Shown: positions 15,501 to 22,123 of the stretch, one piece after another
Numbering within the stretch: position 1 is the first letter of the stretch
How the letters are laid out: each line of letters starts with the position of its first letter
NCBI GenBank assembly: GCA_005799545.1
Contig: SYGM01000053.1
Location: forward strand, 1 to 32,337
Length of the DNA: 32,337 nucleotides
Direction: 5' to 3'
Origin: Planctomycetia bacterium
GTDB taxonomy: Bacteria; Planctomycetota; UBA1135; GCA-002686595
Notes under the pieces: generated by a model
What the model was told of the DNA's origin: nothing
The model's database searches: none
What the model saw: only the letters and a program-made list of their open reading frames with translations
Program-made: the position numbers and the translations under genes

Positions 15501-16154
15501 CTGTGCGAGGTGCGGGTCTGGAAGCGCGCCCGCACGCCCGAGGAGATCGCGCTGGACCATGTGCGCATGCTCGACGGCGATCGGCCGACCGGCCTGCTGC
15601 TGCGACTGCCCGGCGATGCGGCGCGCATGGACGGCAAGGCGCGCATCGAGCGGCGCGCGGATGCTCCGCCGCTCTTGGATGCGGCCGCTTACGCCGCCCG
15701 TCACGCGCGTTTTTCCAAGTACCGCGAGCTCGGCCTGCGCAGCGAAGCCGGCATGGGCGCGGCGATCTTCGCCACGCTCTGCCAGCAATGCCACATGAAG
15801 AACGGCGTCGGCGCGAGCGTCGGACCGCCGCTCGATGGCATCCACAACCGGGGCATCGACGGCATTCTCGCCGCCGTGCTGGAACCCAGCGCCGCCGTGG
15901 AGTCGGGTTATCGCGTGCTGCGTGTCGAGCTGCTCGATGAAACCGCCGTGGAGGGACTGCTGGTCAAGTCCGACGATCAGGCGGTGACGGTTCGCCCGGC
16001 CAGCGCGGCCGGCGCGCTCGATGCGGTCACGATTCCGCGCAGCGAGATCCGGCGACTGCGCTGGTCGAAGCTGTCGGTCATGCCCGAGGGCCTGCTCGAG
16101 TCGCTTTCCGAGGAGGACGCAGCCAGCCTGCTGGCGTACCTGCTCGCCGGCTGA
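12588..16154 (+). CDS. PVC-type membrane-bound dehydrogenase/HEAT/LamG/cytochrome c protein
   Basis: A 1188-aa exported protein. After a short signal (about 1-13), residues 25-385 match the PVC 'membrane-bound dehydrogenase' propeller: FRLPAGYRIECVISEP, DIAFDQSGAMWAV, APDGWIYMAQG and LYIVDWYNPII. Residues about 390-830 are HEAT-like helices. Residues about 844-994 form a LamG/concanavalin-like jelly roll (FTIEAWVQ, GRWTHLALSADESGHLRLYIDG, EVRVWKRARTPEEI). The C-terminus holds a cytochrome c domain: CQQCH with Cys1065, Cys1068 and His1069, then VGPPLDGIHNRG and a likely distal ligand Met1165. Such proteins are a Planctomycetes/Verrucomicrobia hallmark and are thought to oxidise sugars or other substrates in the periplasm. 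LamG suggests carbohydrate contact. The actual substrate is unknown. Confidence 0.93.
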   Translation: MTELLLLCAALLQTDADLSPESERASFRLPAGYRIECVISEPQARKIVDIAFDQSGAMWAVTASEYPVDGNEDSRAAELYRNGGRDQVLVVERPWEGTYRTPRVFADGLAMPMTVLPLPEGVLIQHGSEILRLRDTDADGKSDARDVLLSGFGIEDSHLLPHRFLRAPDGWIYMAQGAFNNSNVRDGSGGTTRFDQCKIGRFTRDGMHFETLGVGLNNIWGMVFDEHGEFLIQEANDMGFGVTPFVFGASYPGIGDHRFRPHAPVQPTSTELRFGGTGLSGLAHTSSLESFPAPYDGAVFVANPIERRVQAVKPSGRGIETSFEMLPVFVQTEDPRFRPIAVHFGPDDSLYIVDWYNPIISHNEVPRTHPDRDRVRTRVWRVRHESQGAAQVPDLRMAADAALLKHLDSPIEFTARGSWRELVDRGARGLAAQLREQALDRRRSSGARLLALWTLEGTGQCDAELTRRLLEEPEPALRRSAIRALAASRADASTLLALQPSPLLDTDTETRCEWLRALARTGECNAEYLAAVLRHVPAPDERETVTAEQGGTRTLRGASLAAMRTRMWMRIALENRREALERWLDTDPGIDCEARALAGLVLGGTDGASRLASALAESNREPHAEELALLARCSSAPGALDCLVKQLESAERAATTLNALLTAYPGDFSPEMKARIVSAARRIEDQGLRIRLASTLELRELIPDLAATAGSAGAERTLRRDALRALTRLRHEDPELYAGLADASLPGDELQSEAVLALCAGRSTATLRSALERIGDWSPALARRAIGQLTLSKEGCEAILEAAQARRLPMRVLDERALQSMEEFLANPAALQALREQRGMLGRELLVLDGGALDAADTDLTLAPPFTIEAWVQCGEGVDNREGILCVPGKFDFNFAGGKPRLYLGPERGDVLIARSTLEPGRWTHLALSADESGHLRLYIDGILHESATAHMGSFEGLDVGRTTPGHPRLNLCEVRVWKRARTPEEIALDHVRMLDGDRPTGLLLRLPGDAARMDGKARIERRADAPPLLDAAAYAARHARFSKYRELGLRSEAGMGAAIFATLCQQCHMKNGVGASVGPPLDGIHNRGIDGILAAVLEPSAAVESGYRVLRVELLDETAVEGLLVKSDDQAVTVRPASAAGALDAVTIPRSEIRRLRWSKLSVMPEGLLESLSEEDAASLLAYLLAG

Positions 16155-16160
16155 TGGCGA

Positions 16161-17174
16161 TCAGCGACGCAGGCGCGCCATCCACAGGTGGCCGAGCACT
16201 CCGATCGCCACCACGTTGACGAGCTGCACGATGTGCAGACCGGCGCCGGTCGCCAGGGCGAGGTCCTTGTCGACGCCGAACAGGCTGAAGCCGATCACCC
16301 AGCCGGCTTCCAGCGTACCGATGCTGGCGAAGGCGCTGATCGGTATCAGGCTGGTGAGGATCGCCAGTGCGGCGCCGAAGACCGCCTGCAGCGGACCGAT
16401 CGAATCGGGCAGGCCCAGACTGCGCCCGAGGATCCCGCAGAAGGCGAAGATGCACAGCCAGGCCAGCACGGAGAGTCCGGCACAGCGCCAGAACACGCTC
16501 GGTCCGCGCACGGCGTCGAGCGCCTGACTTGCGGACTGCAATCGGCCGATCAGGGCGGCACCGAGCTTTGTGCGCGCTCCGCCGACCCGCTGTGCACACC
16601 AGCGCAGCAGATTGGTGAAAAGGCTGCCGCGCAGCGTCAGCAGCAGCAGCACGAAGCCCCCGGCGAGCGCCGCGAGGCCCACCGGATACAACCAGCCCGG
16701 CATGCCCTCCTGCAGTGCCAGCGCGAGGCAGGCGCAGCCCATCGCGATGCCCAGCGCGGCGAGATCGAACAACCGCGAAAGAAACAGGATCGCCAGCGAG
16801 TTCTCCGCGCGCAGACCGAACACGCGGTTGGAGTAGACGACGTACATCAGCTCGCCCAGCTTCGCGGGCATGATGATCGATGCCATCGTCTGCGCCATGC
16901 CCACCGAGAGCTGCGAGGAAAAGCCGGGGCGCTGCTGAGGACTGAGCAGCAGCTGGAACCGCAGTGCGCGCACGGCGTACAGGGCCGCATGGCAACCCAG
17001 GGCGGCGAGGTACGCGAGCGGCGAGAGCCTGCCCAGCGCGTCGGTGACTTCAGACCAGCGCAGTCCGCCCCATTGAAAGAGCGCGAAGATCAGCGCTGCG
17101 GCGACGAGCAGCGAGAGCAGGGTTCGCAGCACCATGCTCGCGGCGCGCCCCCCGGTGCGGGGCTGTTCACTCAT
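16161..17174 (-). CDS. LPG-synthase-TM/UPF0104 (YbhN-like) membrane protein
   Basis: A 337-aa protein with about 8 transmembrane helices. The conserved core includes YAVRALRFQLLL, an SIIMPAKLGELMYVVYS segment (the family's PaR.GE-like motif) and FLSRLFDLAALG, then SLIPISAFASIGTLEAGW near the C-terminus. This is the lysylphosphatidylglycerol-synthase transmembrane or UPF0104 family, whose members include flippase-like proteins and are often found with GT2 polyprenol-phosphate glycosyltransferases. No LPG-synthase catalytic domain is fused. Its start overlaps the stop of the HEAT-VWA gene by 8 nt, so translation is coupled. It converges on the PVC cytochrome gene with only 6 bp between stops. 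Confidence 0.85.
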   Translation of the reverse strand: MSEQPRTGGRAASMVLRTLLSLLVAAALIFALFQWGGLRWSEVTDALGRLSPLAYLAALGCHAALYAVRALRFQLLLSPQQRPGFSSQLSVGMAQTMASIIMPAKLGELMYVVYSNRVFGLRAENSLAILFLSRLFDLAALGIAMGCACLALALQEGMPGWLYPVGLAALAGGFVLLLLTLRGSLFTNLLRWCAQRVGGARTKLGAALIGRLQSASQALDAVRGPSVFWRCAGLSVLAWLCIFAFCGILGRSLGLPDSIGPLQAVFGAALAILTSLIPISAFASIGTLEAGWVIGFSLFGVDKDLALATGAGLHIVQLVNVVAIGVLGHLWMARLRR

Positions 17175-19395
17175 ACTTGAGGTGCGTGCCCTTGCTGTCC
17201 TGCGCCAGCCACTCGAGGATCTGGAACTGTCCGCCGACCGCGATGGTGTTGATCACGATGCCGCGGTTCTGGTTCCAGGCCGCGACATGTTCCCGGATCA
17301 TCCCGGGATCCGTGACCTCGCCCATCGAAGGCTCGCCATCCGACATGACGAAGATCGTGTCCACGTCCGGATCCTCAAAGGCCAGCTTGAGCGATCCGTA
17401 GAGATTGGTTCCTCCGCCGGCACCGAGCCGCTCGATGTAGAGCTGCGCTTCGTCGCGGTTCTTCTGATTGGCCGCGGCGAGGCTGCCGTCGATCCACTTC
17501 TCGGCGCCGCTGGAGAAGGTGATGATGTTGAAGAACGCGGCGGCATCGAGGCTGCCGACGCAGCGCGCTAGTTCGCCCTTCGCCACCTCCATGCGCGATT
17601 GCCCGGCCTTGCCCTGATATTCGGTCAGCAGACCCTCGTTCATCGATCCAGAGACGTCGACGATGAACATCACGCGATGGCTGACGATGCGGATGCCGAA
17701 GAAGTCACTCTTGACATAGGTGCTCTGCTTGAGGCGGTATTCCTCCTCGCCGGTGCGCACCTTGGCAAGCTGCTCATCATCGAGGATCTGGAAGCGATCG
17801 CGCGAGTTCTTCCACCAGGCGGTCCAGCCGTCCGCATTGTCCTGAAACGACTGCCCCGTCAGGCGCCACAGGGTGTTGGCGAACTCGTTGCGCAGACGAC
17901 CGTCCTCCTTGCCCATGCGAGCGACGATGACGTCGATCGCGTCCTTGCTGCGCATGCCCTCGAGCGCCTGCAGCGCCGCCATGCGGATCGACCAGCTGGG
18001 ATCCTCCAGCGCGGCGACGATCGGCTTGAGGAAGCTCTTGTCCTTGGACTCCCCCAGTGAAGTGACCGCGAGATGGCGCAGCTCGGGATCATCGCTCTGG
18101 ATCAGCGCCAGCAGCTCGGTAATCCAGGTCTGATCCCCGATGCGCAGACTCGCCTGCGCGGCCAGCGAAGCGCGCATGACATCGCGGTTCTTGCCCTTGC
18201 CGATCAGTTTCTGGAGCGCGGGCACGGCTTCCTTGTGCTTGCGCTCGGCCAGCGCCTCTGCGGCCATCACGGCGACATTCGGATCCTTGTCCTGCAGCAG
18301 CTTGATCAGCGCCTTGTCCACTCGCTCATCCTGCAGACGCTGACAGGCCCAGATCGTGAACAGCTTCTCCGGCGACTTGCCCTTGCCGAGCTCAGCGATC
18401 AGCTGCTTGTTGACCGATTCCTCGCGCATTTCCACGAGGATCTCCGCCAGACCGCGCCGCAGCTCCAGCGGCGCCTCGAAGGTGGTTGCGCGCTTGATGA
18501 AGTCCGGCGCGACTTTGGCACCCTGCAGGCGCGCGACGATGCGTGCCGCCGTCAACCGCACTTCAGGATGCTCGGTGACCGCTTCGTAGTAAGCGATCGC
18601 CATGCCCTCGGCGCGCCTGTCGCCGCTGGAATCCAGACCATCCAGCGCGCGCATGCGGATGCGGTAGAAGCCGTCGCGCGCGCCTTCGATCAGCTCCTCC
18701 GCCGACAGGGACGGGGCGATCTGCTCGAAGGCCGTCAGGCGCATGTTGTTGAGGATCACGCCCGGTTTGCCCGCGTTCTCATCCGCGGCGTCTTGCTCCT
18801 CGCCCTTGTCGCCCTTCTTGGCGGGATCACGCTTCTTGGGGGCGTCCTTGCGCTTCTGTTCCTCGGGCTTGGCGCTCGGCTTGTAGAGCTCGCGGTACCA
18901 GGCGTTGTCGGACTTGTCGGCAAGACGGATGTGCTTTTCCAGCGCGCGCTCGCGCGTGGCATCGTCCGCGCGCGACACGACGATCATGCGCAGAAAGTCC
19001 TTGCCGTGCCCAGCGCAGTCGCCGAGTGCGTCCACCGCCGCCACGCGCAGCTCGCGCTCCTGAGATTGTGTGGCCACATCGGTGAGCTGCTGCAGCGCGA
19101 TCTGCTCGGCCTCCGCGATCCCGTCGTAGCGTACGAGTCGCCGCAGGATTTCCCGGCGCGTCCAGATCGTCGACATGGACTTGTAGCACTCGATCAGGCC
19201 TTCGCAGGAGGCGCGCGTCTTCACCTCGGCGAGCTCGTCGATGTACTTGGACTCGATGCTGTCGCCCGTCCCCTTGATCTTCGTGACCAGCGCCCCGACA
19301 TCCACCGCGCCCTGAGCCTGCAGCCGGTCCGACAGGCCCAGCGCGAGAAACAGGCAGCCCAGAAGCCAGAAACGGGAAAATGCGGTCGCTTGCAT
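17167..19395 (-). CDS. Secreted HEAT-repeat/VWA-domain protein
   Basis: A 742-aa protein with a signal peptide (1-28, cleavage plausible after LQAQG). Residues about 30-540 are HEAT-like repeats, interrupted by a Lys/Glu/Asp-rich linker at about 182-215. Residues about 573-742 form a von Willebrand A domain: FIVDVSGSMNE with Asp580, Ser582 and Ser584 of the MIDAS site, then GGGTNLYGS and VMSDGEPS completing it. The MIDAS looks intact, so it should bind a divalent metal and a ligand. HEAT plus VWA suggests an exported scaffold or adhesion protein. Its ATG is exactly 7 nt past a promoter with a perfect -35, so the mRNA may be leaderless. It is co-transcribed with the membrane gene downstream. 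Confidence 0.88.
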   Translation of the reverse strand: MQATAFSRFWLLGCLFLALGLSDRLQAQGAVDVGALVTKIKGTGDSIESKYIDELAEVKTRASCEGLIECYKSMSTIWTRREILRRLVRYDGIAEAEQIALQQLTDVATQSQERELRVAAVDALGDCAGHGKDFLRMIVVSRADDATRERALEKHIRLADKSDNAWYRELYKPSAKPEEQKRKDAPKKRDPAKKGDKGEEQDAADENAGKPGVILNNMRLTAFEQIAPSLSAEELIEGARDGFYRIRMRALDGLDSSGDRRAEGMAIAYYEAVTEHPEVRLTAARIVARLQGAKVAPDFIKRATTFEAPLELRRGLAEILVEMREESVNKQLIAELGKGKSPEKLFTIWACQRLQDERVDKALIKLLQDKDPNVAVMAAEALAERKHKEAVPALQKLIGKGKNRDVMRASLAAQASLRIGDQTWITELLALIQSDDPELRHLAVTSLGESKDKSFLKPIVAALEDPSWSIRMAALQALEGMRSKDAIDVIVARMGKEDGRLRNEFANTLWRLTGQSFQDNADGWTAWWKNSRDRFQILDDEQLAKVRTGEEEYRLKQSTYVKSDFFGIRIVSHRVMFIVDVSGSMNEGLLTEYQGKAGQSRMEVAKGELARCVGSLDAAAFFNIITFSSGAEKWIDGSLAAANQKNRDEAQLYIERLGAGGGTNLYGSLKLAFEDPDVDTIFVMSDGEPSMGEVTDPGMIREHVAAWNQNRGIVINTIAVGGQFQILEWLAQDSKGTHLKYE

Positions 19396-19401
19396 GGCCC
19401 G

Positions 19402-19430
19402 ATCTCAAGCACTGGCGACTGCAGTGTCAA
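19402..19430 (-). promoter_or_regulatory. Sigma70-type promoter of the HEAT-VWA gene
   Basis: On the minus strand a perfect TTGACA (19430-19425) is followed by 17 nt and TGAGAT (19407-19402). The hexamer covers -12 to -7 relative to the A of the ATG at 19395, so transcription would begin at or beside the start codon. The -10 matches TATAAT at only three positions. Confidence 0.5.
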
Positions 19431-19504
19431 CTTTTGCGGCCGAAACGCCGATGACTGGCGACCCGGAAGGCTTTTCTCACAGCCCACCCCGGAGCATCGG
19501 AGCC

Positions 19505-19930
19505 ATGCAACCCGTGATCGAAATCGGCAACAGCACCCTCAGCGGCGACAAGGCGCGCGGCCTTCTGCGCCGTCTGCGCGACATCAACTGGACCAGCGGT
19601 CCGGTGGCGCTGACGCGTCAGCACACCGTTCGCATCGCAGGCTGCACCTCCCTCGACTCTCCCGTAGAGCAAGGCGTGCGTTACCGCGCCCAGAATGCCA
19701 GCGGCAGTCCCTGCCTGCTGGAGATCCGCTGGACGGGCGAAGCGCTGGAGATCCTGGCCTTCGAGCTCAACCCGTCTCAGCCGGTGCGCCGTCTCAGCAT
19801 CGGCATGGTCTGTGACCGCAAGGGCCGGATCTGCGCCCGCGAGATCGCCGCGCGGGTCTCGCTGGAAAGCGGTAGCACGCGCGAGCTCGAACACTTCCTG
19901 CGCCGCGTCGTGCGCTCGATCTGGCGCTAG
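19505..19930 (+). CDS. Small protein of unknown function
   Basis: A 141-aa protein with no signal peptide or membrane helix. I do not recognise a family. It has an N-terminal Arg/Leu-rich helix (KARGLLRRLRDINW), a central beta-rich part (TVRIAGCTSL, LLEIRWTGEALEILAFEL) and a C-terminal basic helix (RELEHFLRRVVRSIWR). I take the ATG at 19505, preceded by GGAG 2 nt upstream; an ATG at 19394 would add 37 residues and overlap the start of the divergent HEAT-VWA gene. It converges on the GT2 gene with 3 bp between stops. Its codon use resembles its neighbours, so it is probably real. Confidence 0.6.
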   Translation: MQPVIEIGNSTLSGDKARGLLRRLRDINWTSGPVALTRQHTVRIAGCTSLDSPVEQGVRYRAQNASGSPCLLEIRWTGEALEILAFELNPSQPVRRLSIGMVCDRKGRICAREIAARVSLESGSTRELEHFLRRVVRSIWR

Positions 19931-19933
19931 GCC

Positions 19934-20917
19934 CTACAACCGGGAACGCTTGTCGATCAGATCCGCCAGCACACCCACCGCGAGGATGTGCAGGAACGCG
20001 AGGAACAGCAGCACCGTCTTGTCGGAGAGGTTCGAGGGCTGCACGACGAAGATGTCGTAGTACAGCGAACCGGCAAGGCCCAACCCGATCAGCACGCCGA
20101 TCGGCACGAAGACCTTGAGCGGGTTGAAATACATCACCGTCCGCAGGATCAGGCCGGTGAAACCCAGCGTGTCGCGGATCGGACGGATCTTCGAGCGCCC
20201 TTCACGCTTCTTGTAGTCGATCGGCACCCAATCGACGCGGTGATCGTTCGTGAGCGAGGCCAGCGTGATCGTCGTGGTGAACGAGAAGCCCCTGGGGAGG
20301 ATCGGGCGGTAGCGCAGCACCAGCTCCTTGCGCATCGCCCGCAGCCCGGAGTTGAGATCCGGAATGCGCGTGCCTGACAGGAACTCTGCCAGACGGCGCA
20401 GCATCCACTTGGCGGGACGCCGTACGAGCGGGATCTGCACATCGGCACCCGTGCGCGAACCCACCGCCATCTCGGCGCCGTCGTCGATGCAGGCCAGCAG
20501 CTCGCCGATCCGGTTTTCCGGATAGGTCCCGTCCGCATCGGTGATCACCACCACCGCATGACTCGCGAGGCCGAAGCCGGTCTTGAGCGCGGCTCCGTAG
20601 CCGCGATTCTCGCGGTGACGCGTGACGCGCAGCCTGGGATAGCGCGCACGCAGGCCCTCGAGCACTGAGGCCGTGCCATCGACCGATCCGTCATCCACCA
20701 CGAGGACCTCCACGGGCACGCCGAGCTCCAGCGCCGACAAGCGACTGACGACGCCCTCGATGCCGCGCTCTTCGTTGTACGCAGGCACCACGATCGTGAC
20801 GCCCTTGGATGTGAGACCCTGTGAATTCAGGCTCTGTGGATTGCGCGTTTCGATGGCAGGCTCCGGGGGGGGTGATGCTGTCCGGCGGAGGATAGCGCAG
20901 CCCAAGCGCAAGTTCAT
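19934..20917 (-). CDS. GT2 polyprenol-phosphate-sugar synthase-like glycosyltransferase
   Basis: A 327-aa protein. Residues about 40-260 form a GT-A fold of family 2: VTIVVPAYNEERG, EVLVVDDGSVDGT (nucleotide-binding Asp), NRGYGAALKTG and the DxD-like DADGTYP. SGLRAMRKE and YKKREGRSKIRPIRD are the acceptor-side motifs of DPM1-like and GtrB-like enzymes. Two C-terminal transmembrane helices follow (about 262-282 and 300-320). Such enzymes transfer mannose or glucose from a nucleotide sugar to polyprenol phosphate on the cytoplasmic face. The ATG at 20917 overlaps the MutY stop as ATGA, and I prefer it to an in-frame ATG at 21034 inside mutY. It may serve the TMTC-like enzyme at 26866 and the UPF0104 protein at 16161. 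Confidence 0.88.
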   Translation of the reverse strand: MNLRLGCAILRRTASPPPEPAIETRNPQSLNSQGLTSKGVTIVVPAYNEERGIEGVVSRLSALELGVPVEVLVVDDGSVDGTASVLEGLRARYPRLRVTRHRENRGYGAALKTGFGLASHAVVVITDADGTYPENRIGELLACIDDGAEMAVGSRTGADVQIPLVRRPAKWMLRRLAEFLSGTRIPDLNSGLRAMRKELVLRYRPILPRGFSFTTTITLASLTNDHRVDWVPIDYKKREGRSKIRPIRDTLGFTGLILRTVMYFNPLKVFVPIGVLIGLGLAGSLYYDIFVVQPSNLSDKTVLLFLAFLHILAVGVLADLIDKRSRL

Positions 20918-22047
20918 GCCTTCTTCGAGGCCCGGTCCTGCTCGCGTTGCGCACGTTCCATGGACCGCACGAACTTGCGTGCCATTCCCGTGAGCCCCAG
21001 CGAGGGTGCCTCGGCCAGCGTGCGCCACTGCCAATCCTCGCCTTTCGGTATGCGATCGAGTTCCCCCGCGACGAGCGTGGCGCGAATGCGGTGGCAGGTG
21101 ATGCTGTGCCGAACGCGGATCGGCTCGCCCCCGGCTTTGCCGTCATGCTCGCGACAGCGCAGGCGCTGTTCACACAGCCGGGCATCCCACTGATCCGGGT
21201 AGAGCCGCGTCGGCATTCCGGCGGGCACGCACTCGCGCGTCGGCAGTTCCCACAGCCCCGCCATCCGACCCCCTTCAGGACGCCGGCAGAACAGCAAACG
21301 CCCGCCTGCGCGCGCGCACAGGACCTCCAGCTCCACCGCGAACGGCTCGGGTCGCTGACGCGGCAGCGGCAGCTCCTTCGCGCGACCGCTGTGCAGCGCC
21401 TCGCACACCGCTGCCAGCGGACACAGCTCGCAGCGCGGCTCGCGCGGCGTGCAGATCAGCGCGCCCAGCTCCATCAGGGCTTCGTTCCACGCTCCCGCTC
21501 CCTGCTCGGGGCACAGAGCGCGCGCCAGCTCCCACGCGCGGCGCCGGAGCTCGGCCGAAGCCTGTGCGGCCTCGATCCGGAACAGACGCGCAAACACGCG
21601 CTCCACGTTGCCGTCCACCAGCGGCTCAGGCGCGTCGAAGGCCAGACTGGCGATCGCGCCGGCCGTGTAGGGTCCGATGCCCGGCAATGCTTCGAGCTCG
21701 GCACGCGTGGCGGGAAAGCGACCGCCATGGCGCTCGACGACCGCGCAGGCACCGGCGTGCAGCAGGCGCGCTCGGCGGTAGTACCCAAGCCCGCTCCACA
21801 GCTGCAGCACCTCCGCCTCGGAAGCCTTCGCAAGGCTGTGCACATCGGGAAAGCGCGTCACGAAGCGGCCGTAGTAGTCGATCACGGTGGCGACGCGTGT
21901 CTGCTGCAGCATCGCCTCGCTGATCCAGACCCGATACGGATCGCGCGGCCCGGTGCTGCGCCACGGCAGGTCTCGTCCGGCCTGCGCAAACCAGCGCACG
22001 AGCGGCGGTACGTACTTGCGGCGGTCGGGAGCGGATGAGCGCGGCAT
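20914..22047 (-). CDS. mutY: A/G-specific adenine glycosylase MutY
   Basis: A 377-aa protein, close to the family norm. The catalytic residues are visible: Glu44 in ISEAMLQQT and Asp145 in PLVDGNVER, with the helix-hairpin-helix LPGIGPYTAGAI at 121-132. The [4Fe-4S] cluster ligands have exact C-X6-C-X2-C-X5-C spacing (Cys199, 206, 209, 215). Residues about 236-375 fit the NUDIX-like domain that recognises 8-oxoguanine (LLFCRRPEGGRMAGLWELPT). It removes adenine mispaired with 8-oxoG. The start at 22047 matches the family N-terminus; the in-frame ATG at 22125 would overlap the divergent gene. The downstream GT2 gene is coupled by ATGA, an unrelated partner. Confidence 0.96.
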   Translation of the reverse strand: MPRSSAPDRRKYVPPLVRWFAQAGRDLPWRSTGPRDPYRVWISEAMLQQTRVATVIDYYGRFVTRFPDVHSLAKASEAEVLQLWSGLGYYRRARLLHAGACAVVERHGGRFPATRAELEALPGIGPYTAGAIASLAFDAPEPLVDGNVERVFARLFRIEAAQASAELRRRAWELARALCPEQGAGAWNEALMELGALICTPREPRCELCPLAAVCEALHSGRAKELPLPRQRPEPFAVELEVLCARAGGRLLFCRRPEGGRMAGLWELPTRECVPAGMPTRLYPDQWDARLCEQRLRCREHDGKAGGEPIRVRHSITCHRIRATLVAGELDRIPKGEDWQWRTLAEAPSLGLTGMARKFVRSMERAQREQDRASKKA

Positions 22048-22110
22048 GGTGAGGGCGCGCAGATCATGGCATCTCTTCGTCGATGCGTGGAAGCGCGAGG
22101 ATCGGAGAGC

Positions 22111-22116
22111 TAGCCT
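22111..22116 (+). promoter_or_regulatory. -10-like TAGCCT upstream of the large membrane protein
   Basis: TAGCCT ends 8 nt before the ATG at 22124, within the 76-bp divergent gap after mutY. The placement implies a transcript that starts at or within 1-2 nt of the ATG. There is no Shine-Dalgarno and no clear -35. Confidence 0.35.
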
Positions 22117-22123
22117 TGCTGGC

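Noticed and set aside
18073-19815. 580-codon plus-strand frame opposite the HEAT-VWA gene
   Set aside because: It has no family signature and runs through the start of the divergent gene; a shadow of the HEAT repeats.
21887-22123. N-terminal extension of the large membrane protein into mutY
   Set aside because: The extra residues are antisense to mutY coding sequence; the hydrophobic N-terminus begins at 22124.
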